DNA from: Burkholderiaceae bacterium
GTDB taxonomy: Bacteria; Pseudomonadota; Gammaproteobacteria; Burkholderiales; Burkholderiaceae_B
NCBI GenBank assembly: GCA_030158305.1
Contig: JAOATE010000047.1
Location: 1-64,000, forward strand
DNA length: 64,000 nt
Reading direction: 5' to 3'
The notes under the pieces were generated by a model. It saw nothing but the letters and a program-made list of their open reading frames with translations, did not search any database and was not told the origin of the DNA. Every line of letters begins with the position of its first letter. Positions within the stretch are counted from its first letter, which is position 1. Positions 1 through 11,483 of this stretch are shown one piece after another. Made by a program: the position numbers and the translations under genes.

Positions 1-1121
1 GTACGGAAAAGCTTGCGGAACACCGTACATTTCTTCAGGCCTTGCCTTACATGGACCGCCTCGACTACGTGTCGATGATGTGTAACGAGCATGCCTACGT
101 CATGTCCATCGAAAAAATGATGGGCGTGACCGTTCCGTTGCGTGCTCAGTACATTCGTGTGATGTTTGACGAAATTACGCGTCTGCTCAATCACCTGATG
201 TCCTTGGGTTCACACGCACTTGACGTGGGTGCAATGGCGGTATTTTTGTACGCTTTCCGCGAGCGCGAAGACTTGATGGATTGCTATGAGGCAGTGTCGG
301 GCGCACGTTTGCATGCAGCCTACTACCGCCCAGGTGGTGTGTATCGTGACCTGCCTGATGCGATGCCACAGTACGGCAAATCCAGCCAGTATCGTTCCGC
401 AAAAGATCTCAAGGCCATGAATGATGCACGGTCGGGTTCACTGCTGGACTTCATCGAGAACTTCACAAATCGCTTTCCTGCGTGCGTGGACGAATACGAA
501 ACATTGTTGACGGACAACCGCATCTGGAAGCAGCGTCTGGTGGGCATCGGCGTAGTGGATCCTGAGCGCGCGAAGGCGCTTGGCTTTACGGGACCAATGT
601 TGCGTGGCTCCGGCGTTGCCTGGGATCTGCGCAAGATGCAGCCCTACGAGGTATACGATCGCATGCAGTTCGACATTCCTGTCGGTGTCAATGGCGACTC
701 TTATGATCGTTACTTGGTGCGTATCGCTGAAATGCGTGAAAGTAATCGCATCATTGCCCAGTGTGTGCAGTGGTTGCGTAACAATCCAGGCCCGGTGATG
801 ATCGACAACCACAAGGTTTCACCACCGCATCGCACGGGAATGAAGTCCAACATGGAAGAGTTGATTCACCACTTCAAACTCTTTACCGAAGGATTTCATG
901 TTCCAGCAGGCGAGGCGTATGCCGCTGTTGAGCACCCCAAAGGTGAGTTTGGTATTTACATGGTGTCAGATGGGGCCAACAAGCCTTATCGACTCAAGAT
1001 CCGTGCGCCAGGTTTCGTGCATTTGCAGGCGCTTGACGAAATGTCTCGTGGCCACATGATTGCCGATGCCGTCACGATTATTGGCACTCAAGATATTGTT
1101 TTCGGCGAGATCGACCGCTAA
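1..1121 (+). CDS. nuoD: NADH-quinone oxidoreductase subunit D, 5' end cut by window edge
   Basis: 49-kDa subunit of the complex I peripheral arm; with NuoB it frames the quinone-reduction site at the cytoplasmic face of the membrane. The open frame runs from base 3 with no stop and begins mid-protein ([19 protein letters not shown]), so about 45 N-terminal residues lie to the left; 372 residues are visible. Typical family stretches include [13 protein letters not shown], the [10 protein letters not shown] segment and the conserved C-terminus ending [12 protein letters not shown]. nuoE follows after 44 bases on the same strand. Identity is secure; the true start is outside the window. Confidence 0.97.
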   Translation, partial: TEKLAEHRTFLQALPYMDRLDYVSMMCNEHAYVMSIEKMMGVTVPLRAQYIRVMFDEITRLLNHLMSLGSHALDVGAMAVFLYAFREREDLMDCYEAVSGARLHAAYYRPGGVYRDLPDAMPQYGKSSQYRSAKDLKAMNDARSGSLLDFIENFTNRFPACVDEYETLLTDNRIWKQRLVGIGVVDPERAKALGFTGPMLRGSGVAWDLRKMQPYEVYDRMQFDIPVGVNGDSYDRYLVRIAEMRESNRIIAQCVQWLRNNPGPVMIDNHKVSPPHRTGMKSNMEELIHHFKLFTEGFHVPAGEAYAAVEHPKGEFGIYMVSDGANKPYRLKIRAPGFVHLQALDEMSRGHMIADAVTIIGTQDIVFGEIDR

Positions 1122-1165
1122 TTGTTTCAACTGCGATTTGACTTTGCTTTCACCGGATTTAGAAC

Positions 1166-1666
1166 ATGCTGCTCTCTGAACAGGCTTACAAAAGAATTGA
1201 TCGCGAGATCGCCAAGTATCCGCCAGATCAAAAGCAATCTGCCATCATGGCATCTCTTGGTATTGCCCAAGAGGAAAAGGGCTGGGTCTCACCTGAGGTG
1301 ATTCAGGATGTCGCTGATTATCTCGGACAGCCTGCGATTGCTGTTCAGGAAAATGCGACGTTCTACAACATGTTCGACGTGCGTCCTGTTGGCAAGTTCA
1401 AGATTACCGTCTGTACCAACCTGCCTTGCGCTTTGCGTGACGGTGAAAAGACCGCTGACTACCTGAAAAAGAAACTCGGAATTGGTTTTCGCGAAACGAC
1501 TGCTGATGGTGCTTTCACTTTGATGGAAGGTGAGTGCATGGGTGCCTGTGGTGATTCACCCGTTTTGTTGGTGAACAACAATCACATGTGCGTGCGCATG
1601 GAACGTGAAAAAATTGACTCAATGATCAGCGAGCTGTCCGCAGCCGCCAAGGGAGGCGCAGCATGA
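1166..1666 (+). CDS. nuoE: NADH-quinone oxidoreductase subunit E (24-kDa, [2Fe-2S])
   Basis: Thioredoxin-like [2Fe-2S] subunit (cluster N1a) of the NADH-input module, partner of NuoF. It has 166 residues. The four cluster ligands are visible as C83 and C88 (CTNLPC) and C124 and C128 (ECMGAC), the usual spacing. The ATG is the first in frame; only a weak purine-rich sequence precedes it. The stop overlaps the nuoF ATG by four bases (ATGA), implying translational coupling and equal dosage of the two partners. Confidence 0.97.
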   Translation: MLLSEQAYKRIDREIAKYPPDQKQSAIMASLGIAQEEKGWVSPEVIQDVADYLGQPAIAVQENATFYNMFDVRPVGKFKITVCTNLPCALRDGEKTADYLKKKLGIGFRETTADGAFTLMEGECMGACGDSPVLLVNNNHMCVRMEREKIDSMISELSAAAKGGAA

Positions 1667-3018
1667 GCGCCGCAATTTTGTCCAAATACTCGCAGGGTCT
1701 TGATGCCTCTCCCGGCGTTGATTCGATGGCACTGCATGGTCGTCACCTCGGTCCGCAAATCATGGCGGATCTGGATGGTAAAAACTGGGGTCTTGCCGAT
1801 TACGTTAAACGTGGTGGCTACGAAGCGCTTCGCAAGATTTTGACCCAAGGCATGAGCCAGGAAGATGTGATCGCTGAGGTCAAGGCCTCTGGTTTGCGTG
1901 GTCGTGGCGGCGCAGGCTTCCCGACAGGACTCAAGTGGAGCTTTATGCCCCGCAGCTTTCCCGGTCAAAAATATCTTGTTTGCAACTCGGACGAGGGTGA
2001 ACCGGGTACGTTTAAAGACCGCGATATTTTGCGTCTCAACCCGCACATCGTGATCGAAGGTATGGCCATCGCAGCGTACGCGATGGGTATTTCAGTGGGT
2101 TACAACTATATCCACGGTGAAATCTTCGAGGTCTACAAGCGCTTCGAAGAAGCCTTGGATGAGGCACGTCAAGCGGGCTTTTTGGGTGACAACATCCTCG
2201 GTTCGAGTTTCAATTTCCAGTTGCACGCTTTTCACGGTTACGGCGCCTACATCTGTGGCGAAGAAACTGCCTTGCTTGAGTCTCTCGAAGGCAAAAAGGG
2301 TCAGCCACGTTTCAAGCCGCCATTTCCAGCCAGCTTTGGACTGTACGGCAAGCCCACCACGATTAACAACACCGAGACTTTCGCGGCAGTGCCGTGGATT
2401 ATTCGTAACGGTGGACAGGCTTACCTCGAAGTTGGCAAACCCAATAACGGCGGTACCAAACTGTTTTCGATTACCGGTGATGTTGAGCGACCTGGCAACT
2501 ACGAAATTCCTCTAGGTACACCCTTTTCTAAGTTACTCGAACTCGCCGGCGGTATGCGTGGTGGTTCCACACTCAAGGCGGTGATTCCTGGCGGCTCAAG
2601 TGCCCCGGTCATTCCTGGCCACATCATGATGGACACGACGATGGACTATGACGCCATCGCCAAAGCCGGTTCGATGCTGGGTTCAGGCGCCGTGATCGTA
2701 ATGAATGACACGCGCTGTATGGTCAAGTCGTTGTTGCGCTTGTCTTATTTTTATTTTGAAGAAAGTTGCGGTCAGTGCACGCCTTGCCGTGAAGGTACTG
2801 GTTGGCTCTACCGCATGGTCAATCGGATCGAGCACGGTCAGGGTCGCCCCGAAGACCTCGATTTGCTGGACTCTGTCGCAGGCAACATCATGGGTCGCAC
2901 CATTTGTGCGCTAGGTGATGCTGCCGCGATGCCGGTACGTGGTTTCCTAAAGCATTACCGCGACGAATTTGCACACCACATCGAGCATAAGCGATGTGTC
3001 GTAGCCCCCTATCTCTAA
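1663..3018 (+). CDS. nuoF: NADH-quinone oxidoreductase subunit F (51-kDa, FMN, NADH site)
   Basis: Carries the NADH and FMN sites and the [4Fe-4S] cluster N3, where electrons enter complex I. The glycine-rich nucleotide-binding segment [10 protein letters not shown] is at about residues 80-89. Cluster ligands are C369, C372 and C375 (ESCGQCTPC) plus C415 (TICALGD). Length is 451 residues, normal for the family. It starts at the ATG overlapping the nuoE stop and is followed by nuoG after about 15 bases. Confidence 0.97.
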   Translation: MSAAILSKYSQGLDASPGVDSMALHGRHLGPQIMADLDGKNWGLADYVKRGGYEALRKILTQGMSQEDVIAEVKASGLRGRGGAGFPTGLKWSFMPRSFPGQKYLVCNSDEGEPGTFKDRDILRLNPHIVIEGMAIAAYAMGISVGYNYIHGEIFEVYKRFEEALDEARQAGFLGDNILGSSFNFQLHAFHGYGAYICGEETALLESLEGKKGQPRFKPPFPASFGLYGKPTTINNTETFAAVPWIIRNGGQAYLEVGKPNNGGTKLFSITGDVERPGNYEIPLGTPFSKLLELAGGMRGGSTLKAVIPGGSSAPVIPGHIMMDTTMDYDAIAKAGSMLGSGAVIVMNDTRCMVKSLLRLSYFYFEESCGQCTPCREGTGWLYRMVNRIEHGQGRPEDLDLLDSVAGNIMGRTICALGDAAAMPVRGFLKHYRDEFAHHIEHKRCVVAPYL

Positions 3019-3033
3019 GGTTTGGACAAAGTT

Positions 3034-5361
3034 ATGGTTGAGTTAACCATCGACGGCAAGAAAGTCGAAGTGCAAGAAGGCAGCATGGTGATGCACGCCG
3101 CGCATAAGCTTGGCGTGTACGTGCCCCATTTCTGTTATCACAAGAAACTATCCATTGCTGCAAACTGCCGCATGTGTTTGGTTGAGGTCGAAAAAGCGCC
3201 CAAGGCTATGCCAGCGTGCGCGACGCCTGCGACCAACGGCATGGTGGTGCACACGTGCTCAGAGCGCGCTGTGGCCGCACAAAAAAGCGTGATGGAGTTT
3301 TTGCTGATTAATCATCCGCTTGATTGTCCGATTTGTGATCAAGGCGGTGAGTGTCAGTTACAAGACTTGGCGGTAGGCTACGGAGGGTCGACCTCCCGCT
3401 ACAACGAAGAAAAACGTGTGGTGTTCCATAAGGAACTGGGGCCTTTGGTTTCTGCTGAGGAAATGTCACGCTGCATTCATTGCACACGTTGTGTTCGCTT
3501 TGGGCAAGAAGTCGCGGGCGTGATGGAACTCGGGATGGTGGGTCGCGGCGAACACTCCGAGATCACTACTTTCGTCGGTCGCACGGTTGACTCGGAATTG
3601 TCGGGCAACATGATTGACTTGTGTCCTGTTGGTGCGCTGACTTCAAAGCCTTTCCGCTATCAAGCGCGTACTTGGGAGTTGGCACGTCGACGCTCCGTAT
3701 CGCCACATGACAGCATGGGAGCCAATCTGGTTGTCCAGGTCAAGGGCGATGAAGTCATCCGTGTCGTGCCTTTTGAAAACGACGCCTTGAACGAATGCTG
3801 GATTAGTGATCGCGATCGTTTCTCCTACGAGGGACTGAACGAGGATCGTCTGACCGTCCCAATGATCAAGGGTGAGGACGGCCAGTGGAAAGAAGCCACG
3901 TGGTCGGATGCCTTGCAGGTGGTCGCGCATGGCTTGATGGATGTTCGCGATGCCTCTGGTGGTGCCCAGATTGGTGCTTTGGCGAGCGAATACTCGACAC
4001 TCGAAGAACTGGCATTGCTGGCACGTGTCACGCGTGGTCTAGGCTCTGAAAATATTGATTTCCGCTTACGCCAGACGGATGCGTCACTAGATGTTGCGTT
4101 GTCTGGCGCGCCATGGCTGGGATTCCCCGTCGCAGACCTGGATACGCTTGATCGCGTGATGGTGGTGGGTTCGTTCTTGCGCAAGGATCATCCTCTGATG
4201 GCCCAACGTTTGCGTCAGGCAGCCAAGCGCGGTACACAAATTTCTTTGATCGATATCGCAGGTGACGATCCCCTGATGAAGTTGACGGGACGTGCAACAG
4301 TATTGCCAACGGCTTTGGCACACACTGTGGCGCAGGTGGCAGTGGCATTGTCTAAGCTCAAAGCTCAGGAAGTCCCTGCGGCCTTGGCCTCTGTTCAGCC
4401 TGATGCCGTCTCTCAGGCAATGGCGCAGAGCCTCGCGAGTGGTGAGCGTGTTGCGATCTTGCTCGGTAATACTGCCGTCAATGCGCCAGACGCGACGATG
4501 ATTGCCGCCAATGCCCAGCTCATTGCTCAGTTGTCAGGCGGTAAATTTGGTTTCTTGACCGCGGGTGCCAATACTGTGGGCGGTTATCTCGCAGGAGCTG
4601 TGCCAGCCAAGGGTGGCAAAGGTGCCGCTGCGATGCTGTCGCAAGCACTCAAGGCTTACGTCGTGTTGCATGCAGAGCCTTTGCTTGATGCAGATAACGG
4701 CGCACAAGCCGTTGCCACACTGAAGTCTGCTGAGTTTGTGGTGGCCTTGACGCCTTATGCCTCGGGTGCGCGCGAATGGGCGAACGTGATGTTGCCAGTT
4801 GCGCCCTTTACCGAAACCTCGGGTACTTTTGTCAACGCTCAAGGGTTGGCTCAGAGCTTCAAGGGCACAGCGACTGCACAAGGTCAGAGCCGTCCAGCTT
4901 GGAAAGTTTTGCGCGTGCTGGGTAACGTTTTGCATTTAGCTGGCTTTGACGATGAGTCCTCCGAGACCGTTCGCGATGCTGTGCTCGCCAATGGCGTGGA
5001 TGCGCGTTTGTCCAATCAACTTCAAGCCGCACCTGGTGTGACTTCAGCTTCGGCGCAAGGGTTGCAACGTGTAACGGATGTACCCATCTACCGCAGTGAT
5101 GCGATGGTTCGTCGTGCTCCGGCCCTGCAAGCCACCAATTCTTCGCGTGCGCCTGTCGCCCGCATGCACGAGCAGACGTTGTTGAGTTTGGGCGTGAGTG
5201 CTGGTCAACAGGTTCGTGTGAAGTCTTCTACAGGTCAGGTCACTCTGACTGCCGAGATTGACAATACCTTGGTGTCTGGTGCGGTGCGCATCGCCGCCGC
5301 GTTTGAACAAACGGCCGCGCTAGGCAGTGCCTTCGGTCAACTTCAAGTGGAGCGTGCCTGA
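3034..5361 (+). CDS. nuoG: NADH-quinone oxidoreductase subunit G (75-kDa, Fe-S rich)
   Basis: Largest peripheral-arm subunit; passes electrons from NuoEF towards NuoI. I chose ATG 3034 ([10 protein letters not shown]), which matches the family N-terminus; an in-frame TTG at 3022 is too close to the AAGG at 3017-3020. With that start, [2Fe-2S] ligands are C34, C45, C48 and C62; the His-Cys cluster is H94, C98, C101 and C107; a [4Fe-4S] set is C147, C150, C153 and C197. The C-terminal two thirds is the degenerate molybdopterin-oxidoreductase-like domain. At 775 residues it is shorter than the roughly 900-residue E. coli protein, as usual in this class. The stop overlaps nuoH by one base. Confidence 0.96.
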   Translation: MVELTIDGKKVEVQEGSMVMHAAHKLGVYVPHFCYHKKLSIAANCRMCLVEVEKAPKAMPACATPATNGMVVHTCSERAVAAQKSVMEFLLINHPLDCPICDQGGECQLQDLAVGYGGSTSRYNEEKRVVFHKELGPLVSAEEMSRCIHCTRCVRFGQEVAGVMELGMVGRGEHSEITTFVGRTVDSELSGNMIDLCPVGALTSKPFRYQARTWELARRRSVSPHDSMGANLVVQVKGDEVIRVVPFENDALNECWISDRDRFSYEGLNEDRLTVPMIKGEDGQWKEATWSDALQVVAHGLMDVRDASGGAQIGALASEYSTLEELALLARVTRGLGSENIDFRLRQTDASLDVALSGAPWLGFPVADLDTLDRVMVVGSFLRKDHPLMAQRLRQAAKRGTQISLIDIAGDDPLMKLTGRATVLPTALAHTVAQVAVALSKLKAQEVPAALASVQPDAVSQAMAQSLASGERVAILLGNTAVNAPDATMIAANAQLIAQLSGGKFGFLTAGANTVGGYLAGAVPAKGGKGAAAMLSQALKAYVVLHAEPLLDADNGAQAVATLKSAEFVVALTPYASGAREWANVMLPVAPFTETSGTFVNAQGLAQSFKGTATAQGQSRPAWKVLRVLGNVLHLAGFDDESSETVRDAVLANGVDARLSNQLQAAPGVTSASAQGLQRVTDVPIYRSDAMVRRAPALQATNSSRAPVARMHEQTLLSLGVSAGQQVRVKSSTGQVTLTAEIDNTLVSGAVRIAAAFEQTAALGSAFGQLQVERA

Positions 5362-6434
5362 TGGAGTGGCTGAACGTTCTTGAAACCTTTGGTACGGATC
5401 TGCTGGGTCCAACACTTTGGTTGGTGGTTTGGACAATCGTCAAGATTTTGGTGATTGCCGTACCTATTATCTTGTGTGTGGCGTATCTCACTTACTGGGA
5501 ACGCAAGATGATTGGCTTTATGCACATTCGTCTTGGTCCAAATCGAGTGGGTTTTCGCGGCTTGTTGCAGCCTTTTGCAGACGTCTTCAAGCTTTTGACT
5601 AAAGAGGTGGTCGTTCCCAGTCAGGCAAACAAGATTTTGTTTATCTTGGCACCAGTGGTGACGTTGATGCCGGCACTGGCCGCCTGGGCTGTCGTACCTT
5701 TTGGACCCGAGCTCGTGTTGGCGGATGTCAATGCCGGCTTGATGTACGTGATGGCGATTACCTCGATCGGAGTCTATGGTGTGATCGTGGCAGGTTGGGC
5801 CTCCAACTCCAAGTATGCGTTTCTAGCCGCCATGCGCGCATCGGCGCAAATGCTTTCTTACGAACTCGCGATTGGCTTTGTGCTGGTCACTGTCTTGCTC
5901 GTTTCTGGCAGCTTGAACATGACAGAGATTGTGAATGTTCAGACGCGTGGCTGGTTCGCTGACATGGGTCTCAATTTCATGTCGTGGAATTGGCTGCCGC
6001 TGTTGCCACTATTTGTGATTTATGTGATTTCTGCAGTCGCTGAAACTAACCGACACCCGTTTGACGTGGTGGAGGGCGAGTCAGAGATTGTCGCGGGTCA
6101 CATGGTGGAGTACTCGGGAATGGCTTTTGCGCTGTTCTTCTTGGGCGAATATGCCAACATGATTTTCCTGTCATGCATGGCCTCCATCATGTTCTTGGGT
6201 GGCTGGGCAGCGCCTGTAGAGTATGCCCCTCTGACTTGGATCCCTGGCTGGATCTGGCTTGGACTCAAGACCTTTTGCGTGGTGTCATTATTTATCTGGT
6301 TCCGTGCGTCATTCCCACGCTACCGCTATGACCAAATTATGCGCTTAGGCTGGAAAATTTTTATCCCTCTGACGGGTGTGTGGTTGGTCGTGGTTGCGAT
6401 CTGGATGCAAACACCCTGGAACATTTGGAACTGA
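5361..6434 (+). CDS. nuoH: NADH-quinone oxidoreductase subunit H
   Basis: Membrane subunit that docks the peripheral arm and forms the quinone cavity and first proton channel. The 357-residue protein has eight or more hydrophobic segments and the hallmark cytoplasmic loops [19 protein letters not shown] and [15 protein letters not shown], the latter rich in the acidic residues of the coupling region. Start codon overlaps the nuoG stop (TGATG). Confidence 0.97.
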   Translation: MEWLNVLETFGTDLLGPTLWLVVWTIVKILVIAVPIILCVAYLTYWERKMIGFMHIRLGPNRVGFRGLLQPFADVFKLLTKEVVVPSQANKILFILAPVVTLMPALAAWAVVPFGPELVLADVNAGLMYVMAITSIGVYGVIVAGWASNSKYAFLAAMRASAQMLSYELAIGFVLVTVLLVSGSLNMTEIVNVQTRGWFADMGLNFMSWNWLPLLPLFVIYVISAVAETNRHPFDVVEGESEIVAGHMVEYSGMAFALFFLGEYANMIFLSCMASIMFLGGWAAPVEYAPLTWIPGWIWLGLKTFCVVSLFIWFRASFPRYRYDQIMRLGWKIFIPLTGVWLVVVAIWMQTPWNIWN

Positions 6435-6462
6435 CCGCGACTCGACGGCAAAAAAGGCATTT

Positions 6463-6951
6463 ATGGAAGCGATCAAGGATTTTTTCGGTAGCCTCTTGCT
6501 GCTTGAGTTACTCAAGGGCATGAAGCTGACTGGCAAGTATTTTTTCAAGCGCAAAATTACGCTGCGCTACCCGCAAGAAAAAACACCCATGTCACCGCGT
6601 TTTCGCGGTCTGCATGCGTTGCGCCGCTATCCCAATGGCGAAGAGCGTTGCATTGCCTGCAAACTTTGCGAAGCAGTCTGTCCTGCGATGGCGATTACGA
6701 TCGAGTCAGAGCAACGAGAGGACGGTTCACGCCGCACGACTCGCTATGACATTGATCTGACCAAGTGCATTTTCTGTGGATTTTGCGAAGAAAGCTGCCC
6801 GGTGGATTCAATCGTCGAAACTCATATCCATGAGTACCACGGCGAAAAACGTGGCGACTTGTATTTCACCAAAGACATGTTGTTGGCAGTAGGCGATCGT
6901 TACGAAGACGACATCGCCCGCAATCGCGCCATCGATGCGCCTTATCGCTGA
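6463..6951 (+). CDS. nuoI: NADH-quinone oxidoreductase subunit I (two [4Fe-4S] ferredoxin)
   Basis: Ferredoxin-like subunit carrying clusters N6a and N6b between NuoG and NuoB. I place the start at ATG 6463 ([10 protein letters not shown]), preceded by AAAAAGG at 6451-6457; an earlier in-frame opening overlaps the end of nuoH and is not family-like. With this start the protein has 162 residues, the expected size. Cluster ligands are C63, C66, C69, C73 and C102, C105, C108, C112. An amphipathic N-terminal helix precedes the domain. Confidence 0.96.
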   Translation: MEAIKDFFGSLLLLELLKGMKLTGKYFFKRKITLRYPQEKTPMSPRFRGLHALRRYPNGEERCIACKLCEAVCPAMAITIESEQREDGSRRTTRYDIDLTKCIFCGFCEESCPVDSIVETHIHEYHGEKRGDLYFTKDMLLAVGDRYEDDIARNRAIDAPYR

Positions 6952-6972
6952 TCGCCGAGGCTAAAACAAATC

Positions 6973-7590
6973 ATGTTTATTACTATCCTTTTTTATGTCC
7001 TTGCCTTTGTTCTGGTGGTAGCGGCATTCCGTGTCATTACCGCCTCCAGTCCAGTTACAGCGGTATTGCATCTGATATTGGCGTTTGCGAATGCCGCCAT
7101 GATCTGGATGTTGCTGGGCGCCGAGTTCCTCGGCTTGCTCCTCGTGCTGGTTTACGTAGGCGCAGTGATGGTGCTGTTCTTGTTCGTTGTGATGATGTTG
7201 GATGTCAAAATGGAGGAGTTGCGCTCCGAGATCAAAACCTATCTGCCCATGGGCTTGATAGTGGGTTTGATCATGGTGGTCGAAATGTCTTTTGTTTTGT
7301 CGACCTCATGGGGACAGGTAGGTCCAGCCGCGGACATGGGCGACGATTACAACAACTCGCGCGCGTTGGGTGAGTTGATGTACACAGAATATGCGTTTGC
7401 TGTCGAAGTGGGCGCCGTACTGTTGTTAGTGGGCATGATCGCAGCGATATCCTTAACGCTTCGTAAACGTCGTGACGTGAAATATAACGACCCTGCCGCA
7501 GCTGTTCGTGTGCGCGCAGCCGATCGTGTTCGCTTAGTGGACCTTCCGAGCCAGGAAGCCGTCAACGCTAAATCGGGAGACCAGGCATGA
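6973..7590 (+). CDS. nuoJ: NADH-quinone oxidoreductase subunit J
   Basis: Small membrane subunit next to NuoH whose helices take part in coupling. It has 205 residues and five hydrophobic segments, including the conserved [21 protein letters not shown] region with the pi-bulge helix of the family. The hydrophilic C-terminal tail of about 40 residues is charged and variable. The stop overlaps the nuoK start by four bases. Confidence 0.95.
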   Translation: MFITILFYVLAFVLVVAAFRVITASSPVTAVLHLILAFANAAMIWMLLGAEFLGLLLVLVYVGAVMVLFLFVVMMLDVKMEELRSEIKTYLPMGLIVGLIMVVEMSFVLSTSWGQVGPAADMGDDYNNSRALGELMYTEYAFAVEVGAVLLLVGMIAAISLTLRKRRDVKYNDPAAAVRVRAADRVRLVDLPSQEAVNAKSGDQA

Positions 7591-7898
7591 TGACGTTGAC
7601 ACTGCCCCATTTTTTGGTGCTGGGCGCCATTCTGTTTGCCATCGGTGTATTCGGTATTTTTTTGAACCGTCGTAATTTGATTGTTCTGCTGATGTCGGTT
7701 GAACTGATGTTGCTAGCCGTGAATATGAATTTTGTTGCCTTTTCCACATGGATGGGTGATGAGGCCGGTCAGGTGTTTGTGTTTTTTATCCTGACAGTGG
7801 CCGCAGCTGAAGCTGCAATTGGTTTGGCGATCTTAGTGCTGCTGTTCCGTAATCTCAGCACGATCAATGTTGACGAACTTGACCGCCTAAAGGGCTAA
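7587..7898 (+). CDS. nuoK: NADH-quinone oxidoreductase subunit K
   Basis: Three-helix MrpC-like membrane subunit with a buried glutamate used in proton transfer ([11 protein letters not shown] region, second helix). Two ATGs are adjacent: 7587 gives 103 residues, 7590 gives 102 and the more usual MTLTLPHFL start. A GGGAG-type site lies just upstream. Followed 17 bases later by nuoL. Confidence 0.95.
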   Translation: MMTLTLPHFLVLGAILFAIGVFGIFLNRRNLIVLLMSVELMLLAVNMNFVAFSTWMGDEAGQVFVFFILTVAAAEAAIGLAILVLLFRNLSTINVDELDRLKG

Positions 7899-7915
7899 TC
7901 GGGATATAGAAGAAT

Positions 7916-9976
7916 ATGTTTAGCTCACCTAGTCTCTATTTAGCCATCGCGCTCGCTCCCTTGCTGGGCGCTGTGTTGGCGGGCCTGTTTGGAACGGGTT
8001 TCCTGGGTCGTCAGATCGGTCGTCGCGCATCCCACATGATCACGATTGCACTCGTCGCGTTTTCTGCGGTCGGTTCTGTGCTGGTCCTGCTGGATGTCTT
8101 AAACGGTTTGCGTTATGACGGTACGGTCTATACCTGGATGATGCTCGGTCAGGCCAAACTTGAAATTGGCTTTTTGATCGATCCCCTGTCAGCCTTGATG
8201 ATGGTTGTCGTGACGTCCGTTTCGCTGATGGTGCATATCTACACCATTGGCTACATGTCTGAAGACCCTGGCTATCAGCGTTTCTTTTCCTATATTTCTT
8301 TGTTTACCTTCTCCATGCTGATGCTGGTGATGGCAAACAACATGGTTCAGTTGTTCTTCGGTTGGGAAGCAGTAGGATTGGTTTCTTATCTGTTGATTGG
8401 TTTCTGGTACACCAAACCCACGGCAATTTTTGCCAACATGAAAGCCTTTTTGGTGAACCGAGTCGGCGACTTTGGTTTTGTACTCGGCATTGGTTTGTTG
8501 TTTGCCTATGCCGGCACGATGCATTACGGCGACATCTTCAAACAAGCTGGCGATCTCGCCAAAGAAACACTGCCAGGCACAAGCTGGATGTTGGTGACGG
8601 TGGCATGTATCTGCTTGTTTATCGGCGCGATGGGTAAATCAGCCCAGGTACCATTGCACGCATGGTTGCCCGACTCAATGGAAGGTCCCACCCCCATTTC
8701 TGCCCTGATTCACGCTGCAACGATGGTGACAGCAGGCATCTTTATGGTGGCGCGCTTTTCGCCCATATTTGAGCTCTCAGATGTCGCACTTTCATTCATC
8801 ATTATTATTGGTGCGATTGGCGCGTTGTTTTTGGGTATCTTGGGCATTATCCAGACAGACATCAAACGCGTTGTCGCGTATTCAACCCTGTCACAACTGG
8901 GTTACATGACAGTTGCCTTGGGAGCCTCGGCCTACTCGGTGGCGATTTTCCACTTGATGACGCATGCATTCTTTAAGGCCCTGTTGTTCCTTGGCGCAGG
9001 CTCAGTCATCATTGGCATGCATCACGATCAAGACATCCGCAACATGGGCGGTTTACGTAAGTACATGCCCATCACTTGGATCACGTTCTTGATTGGTACC
9101 TTGGCGTTGGTTGGAACACCTTTCTTTTCAGGTTTTTATTCCAAGGAGCACATCATCGAGGCGGCAGCTGCTTCGACGGTCTGGGGTTCTGGTTTTGCGC
9201 AGTACGCTACCTTGATTGGTGTGTTTGTCACCTCTCTCTATTCGTTCCGTGTGTACTTCCTGGTGTTTCACGGAAAAGAGCGCTTCGACACGTCGGGCGG
9301 ACATGATCATGCCGCACATGCGCATGCTGATCACGCACACAAAGACCATGCGGCGCACAAAGATCACGCGCATGACGACCACGGTCATCATGGTGGAACA
9401 CCTCACGAGTCACCATGGGTGGTGACCTTGCCTCTCGTGTTGCTGGCGATTCCCTCAGTGATTGCGGGTGCGTTCTTGTGTGATTTCCTGTTGTTTGGCG
9501 GCTACTTCAAAGACACGATTGTTGTGTTAGCGCAGCATCCAGCCATGGCGACCATAGCGAAAACATGGCACGGTTGGGTGGCCTATAGCCTGCATGCTTT
9601 TGTAACAGTTCCTTTCTGGCTGATGATTGCGGGTGCGGTGGTAGCCTGGTATTGCTACCTGATCAATCCAAAAGTGCCTGCGGCTATCCAGAGCAAACTC
9701 AAGTTGATCAACTGCGTCTTAGAAAACAAGTATTTCTTCGACTGGTTCTATGAGCAAGTGATTGCACGTGGCTCACGCATGTTGGGTCAGGGACTTTGGC
9801 AGAAAGCAGATCGTGGTTTGATTGACGGTTTGCTGGTAAACGGTTCAGCCAAAGTTGTCGGCATGATTGCCGCTGTGACCAGACGCTTACAGACTGGGTA
9901 TATCTACCACTATGCATTTGCGATGATCATCGGCCTCATGGCTGCGATCACCTACATTATCTTTGGTACTAAATGA
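7916..9976 (+). CDS. nuoL: NADH-quinone oxidoreductase subunit L, with histidine-rich loop
   Basis: Distal antiporter-like proton-pumping subunit with the long lateral helix. The 686-residue protein shows the family core (NRVGDFGFVLG, HAWLPDSMEGPTPISALIHAATMVTAG, SQLGYMTVALG). Between the later transmembrane helices, residues 463-492 hold 13 histidines among 30 residues, mixed with Asp, Ala and Lys; E. coli NuoL, as I recall, lacks this. Similar His-rich loops occur in other betaproteobacterial NuoL proteins. Stop overlaps nuoM by four bases. Confidence 0.97.
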   Translation: MFSSPSLYLAIALAPLLGAVLAGLFGTGFLGRQIGRRASHMITIALVAFSAVGSVLVLLDVLNGLRYDGTVYTWMMLGQAKLEIGFLIDPLSALMMVVVTSVSLMVHIYTIGYMSEDPGYQRFFSYISLFTFSMLMLVMANNMVQLFFGWEAVGLVSYLLIGFWYTKPTAIFANMKAFLVNRVGDFGFVLGIGLLFAYAGTMHYGDIFKQAGDLAKETLPGTSWMLVTVACICLFIGAMGKSAQVPLHAWLPDSMEGPTPISALIHAATMVTAGIFMVARFSPIFELSDVALSFIIIIGAIGALFLGILGIIQTDIKRVVAYSTLSQLGYMTVALGASAYSVAIFHLMTHAFFKALLFLGAGSVIIGMHHDQDIRNMGGLRKYMPITWITFLIGTLALVGTPFFSGFYSKEHIIEAAAASTVWGSGFAQYATLIGVFVTSLYSFRVYFLVFHGKERFDTSGGHDHAAHAHADHAHKDHAAHKDHAHDDHGHHGGTPHESPWVVTLPLVLLAIPSVIAGAFLCDFLLFGGYFKDTIVVLAQHPAMATIAKTWHGWVAYSLHAFVTVPFWLMIAGAVVAWYCYLINPKVPAAIQSKLKLINCVLENKYFFDWFYEQVIARGSRMLGQGLWQKADRGLIDGLLVNGSAKVVGMIAAVTRRLQTGYIYHYAFAMIIGLMAAITYIIFGTK

Positions 9977-11475
9977 TGGCGAGCGAGATGGCTTCTTTTT
10001 CTACTCCTTGGCTCACGCTTTCGATTTTTGTTCCGATCGTCTGCGGTTTGATTGTGCTGGCCCTTGGACGGGATGATCGTCCAGGTCTGACGCGCAGTCT
10101 CTCCTTGTTTGGCGCCATCATCAGTTTTCTGGTGACGATTCCGCTTTATCTTGGTTTTGACAGTTCAACGGCAGCAATGCAGTTTGTTGAAAAATCAATC
10201 TGGATCGAAGCGTTTGCTGTGTATTACCACCTCGGCGTGGATGGCATTTCGTTATGGTTTGTCTTGCTCACTGCCTTTGTCACGATCATCGTGGTGATTG
10301 CCGGATGGGAGGTCATCACCTCACGTGTTGCCCAGTACATGGCGGCATTCCTGATTTTGTCGGGACTGATGATCGGAGTGTTTGTCGCGCTCGACGGCCT
10401 CTTGTTTTATATCTTCTTTGAAGCCACACTCATCCCGATGTATATCATCGTGGGCGTGTGGGGTGGTCCTAATCGCGTGTATGCAGCATTTAAGTTCTTT
10501 TTATACACACTGATGGGTTCACTGTTGACCTTGGTGGCCTTCCTCTATCTGTGGAATGCATCAGGTGGATCATTCGATATTTTGACATGGCACACCTTGC
10601 CACTTGACTCAACACCTCAGTTGTTCATCTTCTTTGCTTTCCTCGCTGCCTTTGCGGTCAAGGTACCCATGTGGCCAGTCCATACTTGGTTGCCTGATGC
10701 GCACGTCGAAGCCCCGACAGGTGGCTCAGTCGTGTTGGCTGCGATTATGTTGAAGCTCGGTGCATATGGCTTTTTAAGGCTGTCGTTACCGATCGTGCCA
10801 GATGCTGCGGTGAGCATGTCGGGCTTGATGATTGCCTTGTCACTGATCGCGGTGATCTACATCGGTCTTGTCGCCTTGATTCAAGAAGACATGAAAAAGT
10901 TGGTGGCATATTCATCCATTGCTCATATGGGCTTTGTTACGCTTGGCTTGTTCATCTTCAATACCGCAGGTGTTGAGGGCGCCATTGTCCAAATGGTTTC
11001 GCACGGTTTTGTCTCTGCCGCGATGTTCTTGTGTATTGGTGTGCTGTACGACCGGATGCATACACGTGACATTTCAGCCTACGGCGGTGTGGTGAATACC
11101 ATGCCAAAGTTTGTGACTTTCTTTGTCCTGTTTTCGATGGCCAATGCAGGATTGCCAGCCACCAGCGGTTTTGTGGGTGAGTTCATGGTCATCATGGGCG
11201 CTGTCGAGTACAACTTCTGGATCGGTTTGTTGGCCGCAACAGCGTTGATCCTTGGCGCAGCGTATTCACTCTGGATGGTCAAGCGTGTGGCGTTTGGTGA
11301 TACTGCCAATGACCATGTGCGTGAATTGCAAGACTTGTCTTCCCGAGAGTTCCTGATGCTCAGCATCATGGCAATCGCTGTGATTTTTATGGGTGTTTAT
11401 CCCAAGCCCTTTACCGACGTGATGCACGTCTCGGTTGAGGCCCTGTTGCAACACGTGTCTATTTCTAAACTGTAA
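9973..11475 (+). CDS. nuoM: NADH-quinone oxidoreductase subunit M
   Basis: Antiporter-like proton-channel subunit of the membrane arm. It has 500 residues and many hydrophobic helices, with the conserved [36 protein letters not shown] and [10 protein letters not shown] segments that carry the channel Glu and Lys residues. ATGs at 9973, 9976 and 9988 are all in frame; 9973 couples to the nuoL stop, but the last ([10 protein letters not shown]) also resembles family starts, so the first five residues are uncertain. Confidence 0.96.
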   Translation: MMASEMASFSTPWLTLSIFVPIVCGLIVLALGRDDRPGLTRSLSLFGAIISFLVTIPLYLGFDSSTAAMQFVEKSIWIEAFAVYYHLGVDGISLWFVLLTAFVTIIVVIAGWEVITSRVAQYMAAFLILSGLMIGVFVALDGLLFYIFFEATLIPMYIIVGVWGGPNRVYAAFKFFLYTLMGSLLTLVAFLYLWNASGGSFDILTWHTLPLDSTPQLFIFFAFLAAFAVKVPMWPVHTWLPDAHVEAPTGGSVVLAAIMLKLGAYGFLRLSLPIVPDAAVSMSGLMIALSLIAVIYIGLVALIQEDMKKLVAYSSIAHMGFVTLGLFIFNTAGVEGAIVQMVSHGFVSAAMFLCIGVLYDRMHTRDISAYGGVVNTMPKFVTFFVLFSMANAGLPATSGFVGEFMVIMGAVEYNFWIGLLAATALILGAAYSLWMVKRVAFGDTANDHVRELQDLSSREFLMLSIMAIAVIFMGVYPKPFTDVMHVSVEALLQHVSISKL

Positions 11476-11483
11476 GCCTCGCC

